A stretch of DNA of 64,000 nt from Pseudazoarcus sp963975885 (GCA_963975885.1 CAXBIS010000010.1:1-64000), one strand, 5' to 3'; counted from the stretch's first letter, positions 20,332 through 28,044 are shown. Notes: generated from the letters alone by a model not told the origin. Translations and numbers: made by a program.

Positions 20332-22070
20332 ATCTGCTCCTGCGGTGGGCGTCGTCCAGCCAGATGCAAGGGCACCAGCGGTGCATCCGGCGCGACCCCG
20401 AGCGCTCGCAATGCACCCTCGGTCACCCGTGCGAACACCGGCGCCGCAACGGCGCCACCGAAGTGTTTCCCTGCCGTCGGCTCGTCGATCATCACGGCGA
20501 CCACGATGCGCGGATCCGACGCCGGCGCAAACCCGACAAAGGACGACACGTACTTGTCGGTGTAGCGACCACCCTCGAGCTTGTGAGCGGTGCCGGTCTT
20601 GCCTGCGACACGATAACCGGCCACGCGTGCCTGCGGTCCGGTACCGTCGGGGCCCGCGGCGGTTTCCAGAATGGTGCGCATCGCGCGCGCGGTTTGCGGG
20701 GAAAAGACCTGGCCCACCGGTCGCGGAGCGACTTCCTGACGGGTCAGCGAGATCGGCAGCAATTCGCCGTCGCGCGCGAATGCGAGGTAGGCGCGCGCCA
20801 TGTGCATCAAGGTAGTCGATATACCGTGACCGTAGGCCATTGTCGCCTGTTCGATCGGCTTCCAGCTGTCGGCGGCGCGCAACACGCCTCCCGCATTGCC
20901 CGGGAAGGTGACCTGCAGCGGCCGTCCGAAGCCGAGCCGGTCGAACAGGCTCCACATCTCGCGCGGCTGGAACTGCATCGCGATCTTCACGGTGCCCACG
21001 TTGGACGACTTCTGGATCACTTCCGCGACGCTCAGCATGCCGTGGCGACGCACGTCGGAGATGGTCGCGCGCCCGATGTTCATGCGCCCCGGATCGGTCT
21101 CGACGATCGTGTCGGGCGTGACGCGGCCAGCCTCGATGGCCAGCGCACCGATGAACGGTTTCATCGTCGAGCCCGGCTCGTAGACGTCGGTCAGCGCGCG
21201 GTTGCGCAACTGCGCGCCGGACAGGCCGGCGCGATTGTTGGGGTTGTAGGTCGGTGCATTGACCAGTGCAAGCACCTCGCCGCTGCGCACATCGAGCACC
21301 ACGACCGAGCCGGCCGCGGCCGCGTTCTCGCGAATTGCCTGGCGCAGCGCGGAATAGGCGACGAACTGGATCTGATTGTCTACCGACAGCGTCACGTCCT
21401 GTCCGTCGCGCGGTGCGCGCAGCAACTCAACGTCTTCGATGATCTGGCCGCGGTTGTCCCGGATGACGCGACGCGCGCCCGGCTCGCCGCGCAGCACCTC
21501 GTCATAGGCCAGCTCGATGCCATCGATCCCGCGCTCGTCGATGTTGGTGAAGCCGAGCAGGTGGGCCGACATCTCGCCACCGGGGTAGAAACGGCGGTAG
21601 GCCGGGTCCTGATGCACGCCGGGCAGGCCAAGCTCGGCGATGCGCCGCGCAACCTCCGGCGAGACCTGGCGCTGCAGGTAGACGCGGTCGCGCTCGCTGG
21701 TGATCTGACGATTGAGCGCCTCGACATCCATGTTCAGCAGCGCTGCGAGACGGCGGGCGTCGGCCGGCATCAGGCGCAACTCACGCGGACTCGCCCAGAT
21801 CGCGCGCACCGGCGAACTGACCGCGAGCACGTCGCCGTGACGGTCGGTGATGCGTCCGCGCGTGGCCGGGACCGGAACCACGCGCGCATAGCGCTGTTCA
21901 CCCTCGGCCTTGAGCATGTCGTGGTTGACGCCCTGCAGCCAGGCGGCGCGGGCGACCAGCACCAGCGAGCCGAGCAGCATCAAACCCAGCACCGTGCGCG
22001 CGCGCCAGCCCTGCAGGCCGCGCTCGAGCAGCGGGTTGTGATTGAAGGTGACCGAATTGCGACTCGTCAT
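20328..22070 (-). CDS. ftsI: septal transpeptidase FtsI (penicillin-binding protein 3)
   Basis: Protein of 580 residues. A single N-terminal membrane helix (about 27-46) is followed by the PBP dimerisation domain (RGRITDRHGDVLA at 71-83) and the transpeptidase domain. The three active-site motifs are STMK with Ser301, SSN at 355-357 and KTGT at 491-494. It cross-links septal peptidoglycan with FtsW. The start at 22070 overlaps ftsL by ATGA and is preceded by AGGAG. The sequence ends after a short tail, without the C-terminal processing extension seen in E. coli. Confidence 0.97.
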   Translation of the reverse strand: MTSRNSVTFNHNPLLERGLQGWRARTVLGLMLLGSLVLVARAAWLQGVNHDMLKAEGEQRYARVVPVPATRGRITDRHGDVLAVSSPVRAIWASPRELRLMPADARRLAALLNMDVEALNRQITSERDRVYLQRQVSPEVARRIAELGLPGVHQDPAYRRFYPGGEMSAHLLGFTNIDERGIDGIELAYDEVLRGEPGARRVIRDNRGQIIEDVELLRAPRDGQDVTLSVDNQIQFVAYSALRQAIRENAAAAGSVVVLDVRSGEVLALVNAPTYNPNNRAGLSGAQLRNRALTDVYEPGSTMKPFIGALAIEAGRVTPDTIVETDPGRMNIGRATISDVRRHGMLSVAEVIQKSSNVGTVKIAMQFQPREMWSLFDRLGFGRPLQVTFPGNAGGVLRAADSWKPIEQATMAYGHGISTTLMHMARAYLAFARDGELLPISLTRQEVAPRPVGQVFSPQTARAMRTILETAAGPDGTGPQARVAGYRVAGKTGTAHKLEGGRYTDKYVSSFVGFAPASDPRIVVAVMIDEPTAGKHFGGAVAAPVFARVTEGALRALGVAPDAPLVPLHLAGRRPPQEQM

Positions 22071-22333
22071 GAGTCTCCTCCTACGGCGAGGATGCGGCCG
22101 GGCTCGGGCTCGGTCAGACCGAGACGTTCGCGCGCGACTGCCTCGATGCGCACCGGCGAAGCCCAGGTGCTCTGTTCGAGCTGGAGTTGCCCCCATTCGA
22201 CTTCGAGCTGATGCGCGCGCGCCTGCTCGCGCTCGTACTCCGCGTGCAATTTCCGCGACTGGTGCTGGGCCGCAACCACGCCCAGCGCGCTGGCGACCGC
22301 CGCGGCGACCAGCATGGTTCCCAGGCGTGTCAT
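22067..22333 (-). CDS. ftsL: cell division protein FtsL
   Basis: Protein of 88 residues. An N-terminal membrane helix (about 3-22) is followed by a periplasmic coiled coil (HQSRKLHAEYEREQARAHQLEVEW) and a short tail with REARERLGL-like sequence, the usual FtsL layout. It forms a complex with FtsB and FtsQ that activates FtsWI. Assignment relies on size, topology and position between rsmH and ftsI, since FtsL is poorly conserved in sequence. ATGA overlaps couple it to both neighbours. Confidence 0.93.
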   Translation of the reverse strand: MTRLGTMLVAAAVASALGVVAAQHQSRKLHAEYEREQARAHQLEVEWGQLQLEQSTWASPVRIEAVARERLGLTEPEPGRILAVGGDS

Positions 22334-23268
22334 GCCGTCACCCCGGTGCGCTCGGCAACACGCAACACGGCGCTGCGCGCACGCGGGTTGGCGGCGACCT
22401 CGGCCGCACCTGGGCGACGCGCCTTGCCGACAAGACGCAGACGCGGCTGCGGCAACTGGTCGGCGCGCAACGGCATGCGCGCCGGAGCATCGTCCGGACG
22501 CGACTGGTCACGCATGAAACGCTTCACGATGCGATCCTCGAGACTGTGGAAGCTGATCACGACCAGCCGCCCGTCGGGCGCAAGCACGCGCAACGCGGCA
22601 GGCAGGACGTCACTCAGTTCCTCGAGCTCCTGATTGATGAAAATCCGTAGAGCCTGAAAGCTCCGCGTCGCCGGATGCTGCCCCGGCTCGCGCGTACGGA
22701 CCGCCTTTTCCACGATCGCGGCAAGTTGTCCAGTGGTCTCGACAGCCCCCCCTGGCCGAGCAGCTGCAATCGCCTTTGCAATCGCATGAGCAAACCGTTC
22801 TTCCCCATAATCCCTGAGCACCTCCCTGATTTCGGCGACGCTGGCATGCGCCAGCCATTGCGCCACCGTTTCCCCGCGAGTCGTGTCCATGCGCATGTCC
22901 AGCGGTGCATCGAAACGAAAACTCATGCCGCGCGCCGCTTCGTCGAGCTGGGGTGAGGACACCCCGAGATCGAGCAGCACGCCGTCGACGCGGCTCACGT
23001 CCAGCGCGTCAAGCTCTTCGGCCAGCGCCGAGAACGGCGCATGCACCAGCGTCAGACGCGCATCGTCGATCGCGCGCCCGGCCTCGATCGCCGCCAGATC
23101 GCGGTCGAAAGCCACCAGCCTGCCCGACTTGCCCAGCCGCGCGAGAATTGCCCGGCTGTGCCCGCCCCGCCCGAAAGTGGCGTCGACGTAGATGCCGTCC
23201 GGCCGGATCGCCAGCGCGTCGACCGCCTCTTCGAGCAGGACCGTGACGTGAGCTCCGGCGTGCTTCAT
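22330..23268 (-). CDS. rsmH: 16S rRNA (cytosine-1402-N4)-methyltransferase RsmH
   Basis: Protein of 312 residues. RsmH (MraW) N4-methylates C1402 of 16S rRNA with S-adenosylmethionine; the RsmI product in this window 2'-O-methylates the same base. The SAM motif VDATFGRGGHSRAIL is at 28-42, with DGVLLDLGVSSPQLD, GMSFRFDAPLDMRMD and VISFHSLEDRIVKRF following. The start at 23268 overlaps the mraZ stop by ATGA; the frame extends upstream to 23559 inside mraZ but that part is not RsmH-like. Confidence 0.97.
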   Translation of the reverse strand: MKHAGAHVTVLLEEAVDALAIRPDGIYVDATFGRGGHSRAILARLGKSGRLVAFDRDLAAIEAGRAIDDARLTLVHAPFSALAEELDALDVSRVDGVLLDLGVSSPQLDEAARGMSFRFDAPLDMRMDTTRGETVAQWLAHASVAEIREVLRDYGEERFAHAIAKAIAAARPGGAVETTGQLAAIVEKAVRTREPGQHPATRSFQALRIFINQELEELSDVLPAALRVLAPDGRLVVISFHSLEDRIVKRFMRDQSRPDDAPARMPLRADQLPQPRLRLVGKARRPGAAEVAANPRARSAVLRVAERTGVTA

Positions 23269-23708
23269 AGCGCGAGACTCTCGAAGCCCGGCGGCAGCGC
23301 ATCGCCATCGAGCGACTGCATGGCCTCCTGTTGCGCGAGCCAGCCCACCTCCGACCACAACTCGAAATGCGAACCCTGGCCGACCAGCCAGACCTGCTTG
23401 TCCAGCCCCGCCCACTGACGCAACGACGGAGCGATCAGCACGCGCCCCGCCCCGTCGAGCGTTTCCGACTGGGCAAAACCGACCAGCAATCGTTTGAGCG
23501 TCGCGGTGCGCGGGTCCAGCCCGGGCATCGCCGCGATCTGGCGGCTGATCGGCTCCCACGCTTCTTGCGGGTAGACGAGCAGACAGCGATGAGGGTGTGC
23601 GGTGATGACCAGTGGCGCACCTTCCGGCACGAGGGCGTCGCGATGCCGCGCCGGGATCGCCATGCGTCCCTTTGCATCGACACTGAGCGCGGCCGCACCC
23701 TGGAACAT
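23265..23708 (-). CDS. mraZ: transcriptional regulator MraZ
   Basis: Protein of 147 residues with two SpoVT/AbrB-like swapped-hairpin domains: the first around LSVDAKGRMAIPARHR and the second around LDGAGRVLIAPSLRQWAG. MraZ binds TGGGN repeats in its own promoter and represses the mra/dcw operon in E. coli. The start at 23708 is preceded by AGGGGGAG. It is the first gene of the cluster and lies just downstream of four matching operator boxes. Confidence 0.97.
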   Translation of the reverse strand: MFQGAAALSVDAKGRMAIPARHRDALVPEGAPLVITAHPHRCLLVYPQEAWEPISRQIAAMPGLDPRTATLKRLLVGFAQSETLDGAGRVLIAPSLRQWAGLDKQVWLVGQGSHFELWSEVGWLAQQEAMQSLDGDALPPGFESLAL

Positions 23709-23745
23709 CGCTCCCCCTGATTTGCGCGAAGATTCCGGCTCAAAT

Positions 23746-23780
23746 GCCCACCGAAACCCACTTTTCTCCACCTGCTCCCA
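23746..23780 (-). promoter_or_regulatory. MraZ operator: four TGGGN-type boxes at 10-bp period
   Basis: On the minus strand TGGGA (23776-23780), TGGAG (23766-23770), TGGGT (23756-23760) and TGGGC (23746-23750) are separated by exactly 5 bases each. Three match TGGGN and one has a single change. This is the known MraZ-binding arrangement, and it starts at the -10 hexamer, so bound MraZ should block the promoter. Confidence 0.9.
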
Positions 23781-23808
23781 CTCTAGAGTAAAGAATTTCC
23801 ACGGTCAA
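23780..23808 (-). promoter_or_regulatory. mraZ/dcw operon promoter
   Basis: On the minus strand TTGACC (23803-23808) and TAGAGT (23780-23785) are separated by 17 bases, a good sigma-70 match. The downstream MraZ boxes begin at the last base of the -10 element. Confidence 0.8.
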
Positions 23809-24015
23809 GCCGGCATGCACACGCTTTTCCGTTGCGCCACAAGGACTTATGAAACCCCTCGAAACACCCGGAATTGCTGGAAAATCAAGCCGCAAGGCAT
23901 GCGCTCGCGAGCACGCCAGGCGCGCCGCAGCCCGCTACTGGCATCGGAAGATGTGGGGAAAACGAGACGATGGCGACGAAGCGCCGCCTGCAGCCCGAAA
24001 CAGACGCCGCAAATG
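23809..24015. other. non-coding interval between mraZ promoter and rnpB terminator
   Basis: About 200 bases with no convincing gene. A short plus-strand open frame crosses it but runs into the rnpB terminator hairpin and lacks a ribosome-binding site. I see no further motif in it. Confidence 0.6.
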
Positions 24016-24042
24016 AAAAACGGCCGCGCAACGCGCGGCCGT
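24016..24042 (-). terminator. intrinsic terminator of rnpB
   Basis: A perfect 10-bp stem (ACGGCCGCGC and its complement, 3-base loop) is followed on the minus strand by TTTTT. It lies just past the RNase P RNA 3' end. Confidence 0.9.
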
Positions 24043-24049
24043 TCGAAGC

Positions 24050-24540
24050 AGGTGGGGAAGTCCGCCGATAAGCCGGGTTCTGTCGAGGTGCGCCCGCCAA
24101 AGCCGGCACACCCGGGCAATCATTCCTCTGCGAGCCGCGTTGCCGCGACCCTGAAGCAGCCTACCCGGGAGCAGCGCGAGCCACGCCATTGCCCCCCTAT
24201 TTGGCCTTGCCCCGGATGGGGTTTGCCGTGCCGGTCCTGTTGCCAGTCCCGCGGTGGTCTCTTACACGACGGCGCCTTCGCGCCGCCTGAAATCTCGCTC
24301 ACGCTCGACTTCACACCGTTTCACCCTTACCTGTGCCCTGAAGAACAAGCCTTGCGGCTCGCTCTTCATAAAGGACTTTGCCGCCTTGCGGCGGCGAAGT
24401 CCGAGCCATCGGCGGTCTGCTCTCTGTTGCACTTTCCGTCGCCTCACGGCGCCCGGCCGTTAGCCGGCATCCTGCTCTGCGGGGCCCGGACTTTCCTCCA
24501 CGCACCGCGAGGTGCGCAGCGACTGCCTGGCGAACTTCCC
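24050..24540 (-). ncRNA. rnpB: RNase P RNA, type A, with expanded peripheral helices
   Basis: Catalytic RNA of RNase P, which cuts the 5' leader from tRNA precursors. Conserved core blocks read in order on the minus strand: GAAGTTCGCCAGGCAGTCGC at the 5' end, GAGGAAAGTCCGGGC (24484-24498), CAGAGAGCAGACCGCCGATGG, AGGTAAGGGTGAAA, GCAAGGCCAAATAGG, CCCGGGTAGGCTGC with the GGU that pairs to tRNA CCA, and ACAGAACCCGGCTTATCGG at the 3' end. At about 491 bases it is over 100 longer than the 377-base E. coli RNA. The extra length lies in two double hairpins, 24340-24402 (P12 region) and 24269-24313 (P13/P14 region), and in a P19 hairpin at 24087-24112. End points are estimated by alignment to the remembered E. 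coli sequence. Confidence 0.93.
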
Positions 24541-24547
24541 GAGGCGG

Positions 24548-24553
24548 ATTATA
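24548..24553 (-). promoter_or_regulatory. rnpB -10 element
   Basis: A consensus TATAAT lies 8 bases upstream of the estimated rnpB 5' end. The -35 region falls inside the last codons of the upstream lipoprotein gene and shows no clear hexamer. Confidence 0.65.
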
Positions 24554-24565
24554 CGCTGCGACGAC

Positions 24566-24979
24566 TCAGGCGGCGGGCTCGAAAACAGGCGTGCCGTCGC
24601 GCAGCCGGAAGGTGCCGATGGCCCGACCGGGCGCGCTACCGTCGGCGTTGTTCCAGTCCTGCACCAGGCAGCGCTCGGTGCTGGCCAGATACCAGCGATC
24701 GCCCTGATGCAGGGCCCACAGCAGATCGCCCGCCTCGAAGACCTCGATCGGAGTGAGCGAGGTGGCGTCCGGGTGGATGGACACCTTGCGCTGGCAGTTG
24801 GGCAAGCGCGTGACGACGATGGACTGATTGACCTCGTCGGTCCAGAAATAGGGTTGCTCGCGGATCAGCACCACCGCGTGCTGGCTGCTGTCGACAGTGA
24901 ACGAGGTCGCGCTGTTTTCGCACGCGGCCAACAGCGGCGCGAGCAGCGCCACTGCGAACAACGCACCGCGACGCTTCAG
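24566..24979 (-). CDS. small lipoprotein of unknown function, probable CTG start
   Basis: Reading from CTG at 24979 gives 137 residues that begin (M)KRRGALFAVALLAPLLAAC, a complete lipoprotein signal peptide with lipobox LAAC and Cys20 as the lipidated residue. The mature part has no family I recognise; it contains two further cysteines (in LPNCQRK and TERCLVQD) and ends in a TFRLRDGTPVFEPAA segment. The CTG overlaps the pyrC stop as CTGA. No ATG, GTG or TTG lies between the pyrC stop and the hydrophobic core; TTG and GTG within the core would lose the basic residues, and an upstream ATG at 25075 would need a 100-base overlap with pyrC and a long non-signal leader. Confidence 0.7.
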   Translation of the reverse strand: MKRRGALFAVALLAPLLAACENSATSFTVDSSQHAVVLIREQPYFWTDEVNQSIVVTRLPNCQRKVSIHPDATSLTPIEVFEAGDLLWALHQGDRWYLASTERCLVQDWNNADGSAPGRAIGTFRLRDGTPVFEPAA

Positions 24980-26028
24980 GACGGCTGCTGCAGCCGCCAC
25001 GCGACCGGTTCGCCGGCGCGCAACGGCACGACGACTTGTCCGTCCACCCACGGATATGCCTCGGGTACGGTCCATGATTCCCTCACCAGCGTGATGTGCT
25101 CGCGATTGGGCGCGAGTCCATAAAATGCGGGGCCGTTGCGGCTCGCGAAGGCCTCGAGGTGTTCGAGCGCACCAGCGCGCTCGAACACCTCGGCATACAA
25201 CTCGATACCGGCATGCGCCACATAGCAACCGGCGCAGCCGCAGGCCGACTCCTTGTCGCCACGGGCATGCGGTGCCGAATCGGTGCCGAGGAAGAAGCGC
25301 GCATCCCCCGAAGTGGCCGCTTCGACGAGCGCATGGCGGTGCTGCTCACGCTTGAGCACGGGCAGGCAGTAATGGTGTGGTCGGATACCACCGGCGAAGA
25401 TCGCGTTGCGGTTCATCAGCAGATGATGGGGCGTGATGGTTGCAGCGAGGTTGGCGTCGCGCGAACGCACGAAGTCGACTGCCGCCGAAGTCGTGATGTG
25501 CTCGAACACGATGCGCAGCTCCGGAAAACGTCGCGTGAGCGGCTCGAGCACGCGCTCGATGAACACATGCTCGCGGTCGAACACGTCGATGTCGGCATCG
25601 GTGACCTCGCCGTGCACACACAGCACGAGACCGCGCGCCTGCATGCGCTCGAGCACCGCGTAGGTGTTGGCGATGTCGGTCACGCCCGAGTCCGAGTTGG
25701 TCGTCGCCCCGGCCGGGTACAGCTTGAGCGCGACGATCGCGCCCGAATCGGCGGCGCGGTCGATTTCGTCCGGTGCCATGTTGTCGGTCAGATACAGCGT
25801 CATCAACGGCTGGAACGAAACACCGCTGGGCACCGCAGCGAGGATGCGCTCGCGGTAGGCCAGCGCCTGGTCGGTGGTGGTTACCGGCGGGCGCAGATTG
25901 GGCATGATGATGGCACGCCCGAAGCGCTCCGCGGTGTGCGGCACGACGGCCGCCAGCGCGTCGCCGTCACGCACGTGCAGATGCCAGTCGTCGGGCCGCA
26001 GCAGGGTGATGGACTGCATTTCTCGCAT
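24976..26028 (-). CDS. pyrC: dihydroorotase PyrC
   Basis: Protein of 350 residues, close to the 348 of E. coli PyrC. It cyclises carbamoyl-aspartate to dihydroorotate in pyrimidine synthesis. The zinc motif DDWHLHVRD has His16 and His18; LKLYPAGATTNSDSGV holds the lysine that is carbamylated; VHGEVTD, FEHITT, ATITPHHLLMNRN and FLGTDSAPH provide the remaining metal and substrate residues. The start at 26028 follows AACAGGAGCA; a second ATG three codons later at 26019 is an alternative. Confidence 0.96.
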   Translation of the reverse strand: MREMQSITLLRPDDWHLHVRDGDALAAVVPHTAERFGRAIIMPNLRPPVTTTDQALAYRERILAAVPSGVSFQPLMTLYLTDNMAPDEIDRAADSGAIVALKLYPAGATTNSDSGVTDIANTYAVLERMQARGLVLCVHGEVTDADIDVFDREHVFIERVLEPLTRRFPELRIVFEHITTSAAVDFVRSRDANLAATITPHHLLMNRNAIFAGGIRPHHYCLPVLKREQHRHALVEAATSGDARFFLGTDSAPHARGDKESACGCAGCYVAHAGIELYAEVFERAGALEHLEAFASRNGPAFYGLAPNREHITLVRESWTVPEAYPWVDGQVVVPLRAGEPVAWRLQQPS

Positions 26029-26045
26029 TGCTCCTGTTGATGACG

Positions 26046-26912
26046 TCATTCTAGTCCCTGTTTCAGTTCGAGCGCGCGCGCGTAGAGCGCATTGCGCGAT
26101 GCACCGGTGATTTCGGCGGCGAGCCTGGCCGCGCCCTTGACCGGCAGTTCGGCGAGCAGCAAGGCGAGCACGCGCTCGGCCTCCGGCTCCAGCCCTTCGC
26201 TGGGCGGACAGCCGGATACGACCAGCACGAACTCGCCGCGCTGGCGGTTCGCGTCCTGCGCGAGCCAGGCTGGCGCATCGGCCAACGGCATACGCCCGAT
26301 CTGCTCGTGTAGCTTGGTCAGTTCGCGCGCCAGGACCACTTCGCGCTCGCCACCGAACACCGCCACGAGATCGTCCACGCACTCGACAATGCGGTGTGGC
26401 GACTCGTAGAACACCAGCGCCACCGGGCTCGCGACGAGGGCAGCGAGCGCGGTGCGCCGGGCGGCGGACTTGGGCGGCAGGAAACCGGCAAATCGAAAAC
26501 CCGACTCACCCAACCCGGAGGCCGACAGCGCGGCGATCGCCGCGCACGCCCCGGGCACGGGCACGACCGGATGACCCGCTGCGTGCACTCGAGCCACGGC
26601 ACGTGCGCCGGGATCGGACACGCCCGGCGTGCCGGCGTCGCTGACCAGCGCGACGTGCCGGCCCTCGGCCAGCATCGCGATCACGCGCGAGGCCGCGGCC
26701 TGCTCGTTATGCTCGTGCAAAGCGAACAGCGGCGTGCGGATGCCGTGGGCATCGAGCAGACGCAGGCTGTGACGCGTGTCCTCGGCGGCAATCGCGTCGA
26801 CCTCGCGCAGCACGCCCAAGGCACGCGCGCCGATGTCGGCCAGGTGGCCGATCGGGGTGGCCACCACATAAAATGACGGCGTACTGGAGAGAAAGCTCGC
26901 GACATCGCGCAT
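26046..26912 (-). CDS. rsmI: 16S rRNA (cytidine-1402-2'-O)-methyltransferase RsmI
   Basis: Protein of 288 residues. A tetrapyrrole-methylase-fold enzyme that 2'-O-methylates C1402 of 16S rRNA. Diagnostic stretches are FYVVATPIGHLADIGARAL near the N-terminus, AAEDTRHSLRLLDAHGI, LVSDAGTPGVSDPG and FYESPHRI. The chosen ATG at 26912 shares two bases with the yraN start on the other strand. The frame continues upstream to 27245 but that extension is antisense to yraN and has no RsmI similarity. Confidence 0.95.
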   Translation of the reverse strand: MRDVASFLSSTPSFYVVATPIGHLADIGARALGVLREVDAIAAEDTRHSLRLLDAHGIRTPLFALHEHNEQAAASRVIAMLAEGRHVALVSDAGTPGVSDPGARAVARVHAAGHPVVPVPGACAAIAALSASGLGESGFRFAGFLPPKSAARRTALAALVASPVALVFYESPHRIVECVDDLVAVFGGEREVVLARELTKLHEQIGRMPLADAPAWLAQDANRQRGEFVLVVSGCPPSEGLEPEAERVLALLLAELPVKGAARLAAEITGASRNALYARALELKQGLE

Positions 26913-27330
26913 GAAAAAGGATCCGGCACCGGAAGGGGCGACCATTGTCGGGCGCGGCGGCACCGCGGCGCAAGCGCGGGGGCTGGCGGCCGAGGCGCTC
27001 GCGGAATCGCACCTGGCCGCCCACGGGCTGTGCACGCTGGCGCGGCGCGTGCGCTGCCGCCGCGGCGAGATCGATCTGGTCTGCCGCGACGGCGCGACCC
27101 TCGTCTTCGTCGAGGTGCGTCTGCGCGCACCGGGCCGCTTCGGTTCGGCCGCCGACAGCATTACCGCGAGCAAACGCGCGCGCGTCATCCATGCCGCACG
27201 CTGGTGGCTCGCCGGCGCAGGCCGCGCCCATGCGCACCGACCCATGCGTTTCGACGTGGTGATGCTCGGGTCGCTGGATGCGCACGCTGTCGAGTGGATT
27301 CGCGCCGCTTTCGACGCCGACGCAAGGTAA
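26911..27330 (+). CDS. yraN: YraN family protein (UPF0102, nuclease-like fold)
   Basis: Protein of 139 residues. The core RGGTAAQARGLAAEALAESHLAAHGL followed by CRRGEIDLVCRDGATLVFVEVRLR matches the UPF0102 family, which has a PD-(D/E)XK-like arrangement (Glu and Asp in GEIDL, then VEV). No function is established. It begins the yraN-gmhA-dolP block on the plus strand, opposite rsmI, the same order as yraN-diaA-dolP beside rsmI in E. coli but without lpoA. Confidence 0.9.
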   Translation: MKKDPAPEGATIVGRGGTAAQARGLAAEALAESHLAAHGLCTLARRVRCRRGEIDLVCRDGATLVFVEVRLRAPGRFGSAADSITASKRARVIHAARWWLAGAGRAHAHRPMRFDVVMLGSLDAHAVEWIRAAFDADAR

Positions 27331-27450
27331 CTTCGTGTAAGAGCCCGATGCCGGCGTGGAAGGGCTTGGCATACTCGTCGTGTCGAAAGGGGCGCACCGC
27401 GCCCATGCTAGACTTTCGCCTCCCTCAACGACGGTGCCCACAGCCTGCAC

Positions 27451-28044
27451 ATGGACCTCATCAACCGTATCTCCCGCCAGTTCGACGACAGCCTTCGCGT
27501 CAAGCAGCAGGCACGCGAGGCGCTCGCCGCGCCCATCGCCGGCGCGATCGACATGATGACCCAGGCGCTGCTCGCCAACGGAAAGATCCTCGCCTGCGGC
27601 AACGGCGGATCGGCGGCCGATTCGCAACATTTCGCCGCCGAACTGGTCAACCGCTTCGAAATGGAACGCCCGCCGCTTGCGGCGATTGCACTGACCACGG
27701 ACAGCTCCACGCTGACCTCGATCGCGAACGATTACGACTATGTGCAGGTCTTCTCGAAGCAGGTACAGGCGCTCGGCCAGCCCGGAGACATACTGCTGGC
27801 GATTTCGACCAGTGGCAACTCGCCCAACGTGATCGAGGCAATCCACGCCGCGCACGAGCGCGATCTGCGCGTGGTCGCACTCACCGGCAAGGGCGGCGGC
27901 CGGATGACCGAGGCGCTTGGCCCCAACGACATCCACATCTGCGTGCCATCCGATCGCACGGCACGCATCCAGGAAGTTCACCTCGTCGTGCTGCACTGCC
28001 TGTGCGACGGAATCGATTGTCTATTGCTTGGAGTCGAGGAATGA
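27451..28044 (+). CDS. gmhA: SIS-domain phosphoheptose isomerase / DiaA-like protein
   Basis: Protein of 197 residues with one SIS domain: CGNGGSAADSQHFAAEL (49-65) and LAISTSGNSPNVIEA (116-130). GmhA isomerises sedoheptulose 7-phosphate to heptose 7-phosphate for LPS core. The four zinc and catalytic residues of E. coli GmhA are all present in the same spacing: His60, Glu64, Gln174, His182. Overall sequence and position before a dolP-like gene are instead closest to DiaA, a DnaA-binding protein that lacks the glutamate. With hldA and hldD in the window, an isomerase role is the better guess, though a DnaA role is not excluded. The stop overlaps the next start as ATGA. No clear ribosome-binding site. 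Confidence 0.85.
   Translation: MDLINRISRQFDDSLRVKQQAREALAAPIAGAIDMMTQALLANGKILACGNGGSAADSQHFAAELVNRFEMERPPLAAIALTTDSSTLTSIANDYDYVQVFSKQVQALGQPGDILLAISTSGNSPNVIEAIHAAHERDLRVVALTGKGGGRMTEALGPNDIHICVPSDRTARIQEVHLVVLHCLCDGIDCLLLGVEE

Noticed and set aside
20332..20955. A 200-codon N-terminal extension of MurE
   Set aside because: The extension is Arg/Gly-rich, lies wholly inside ftsI and is absent from the family; the GTGA start at 20331 is well placed.
20121..22211. A 696-codon plus-strand frame over murE and ftsI
   Set aside because: Same reason: complementary-strand shadow of conserved coding sequence.
23874..24071. A 65-codon plus-strand frame before rnpB
   Set aside because: It runs through the rnpB terminator and into the RNA's 3' end, has no ribosome-binding site and no similarity I recognise.
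24254..24707. Several open frames on both strands within the RNase P RNA gene
   Set aside because: The conserved RNA blocks fully explain this interval.
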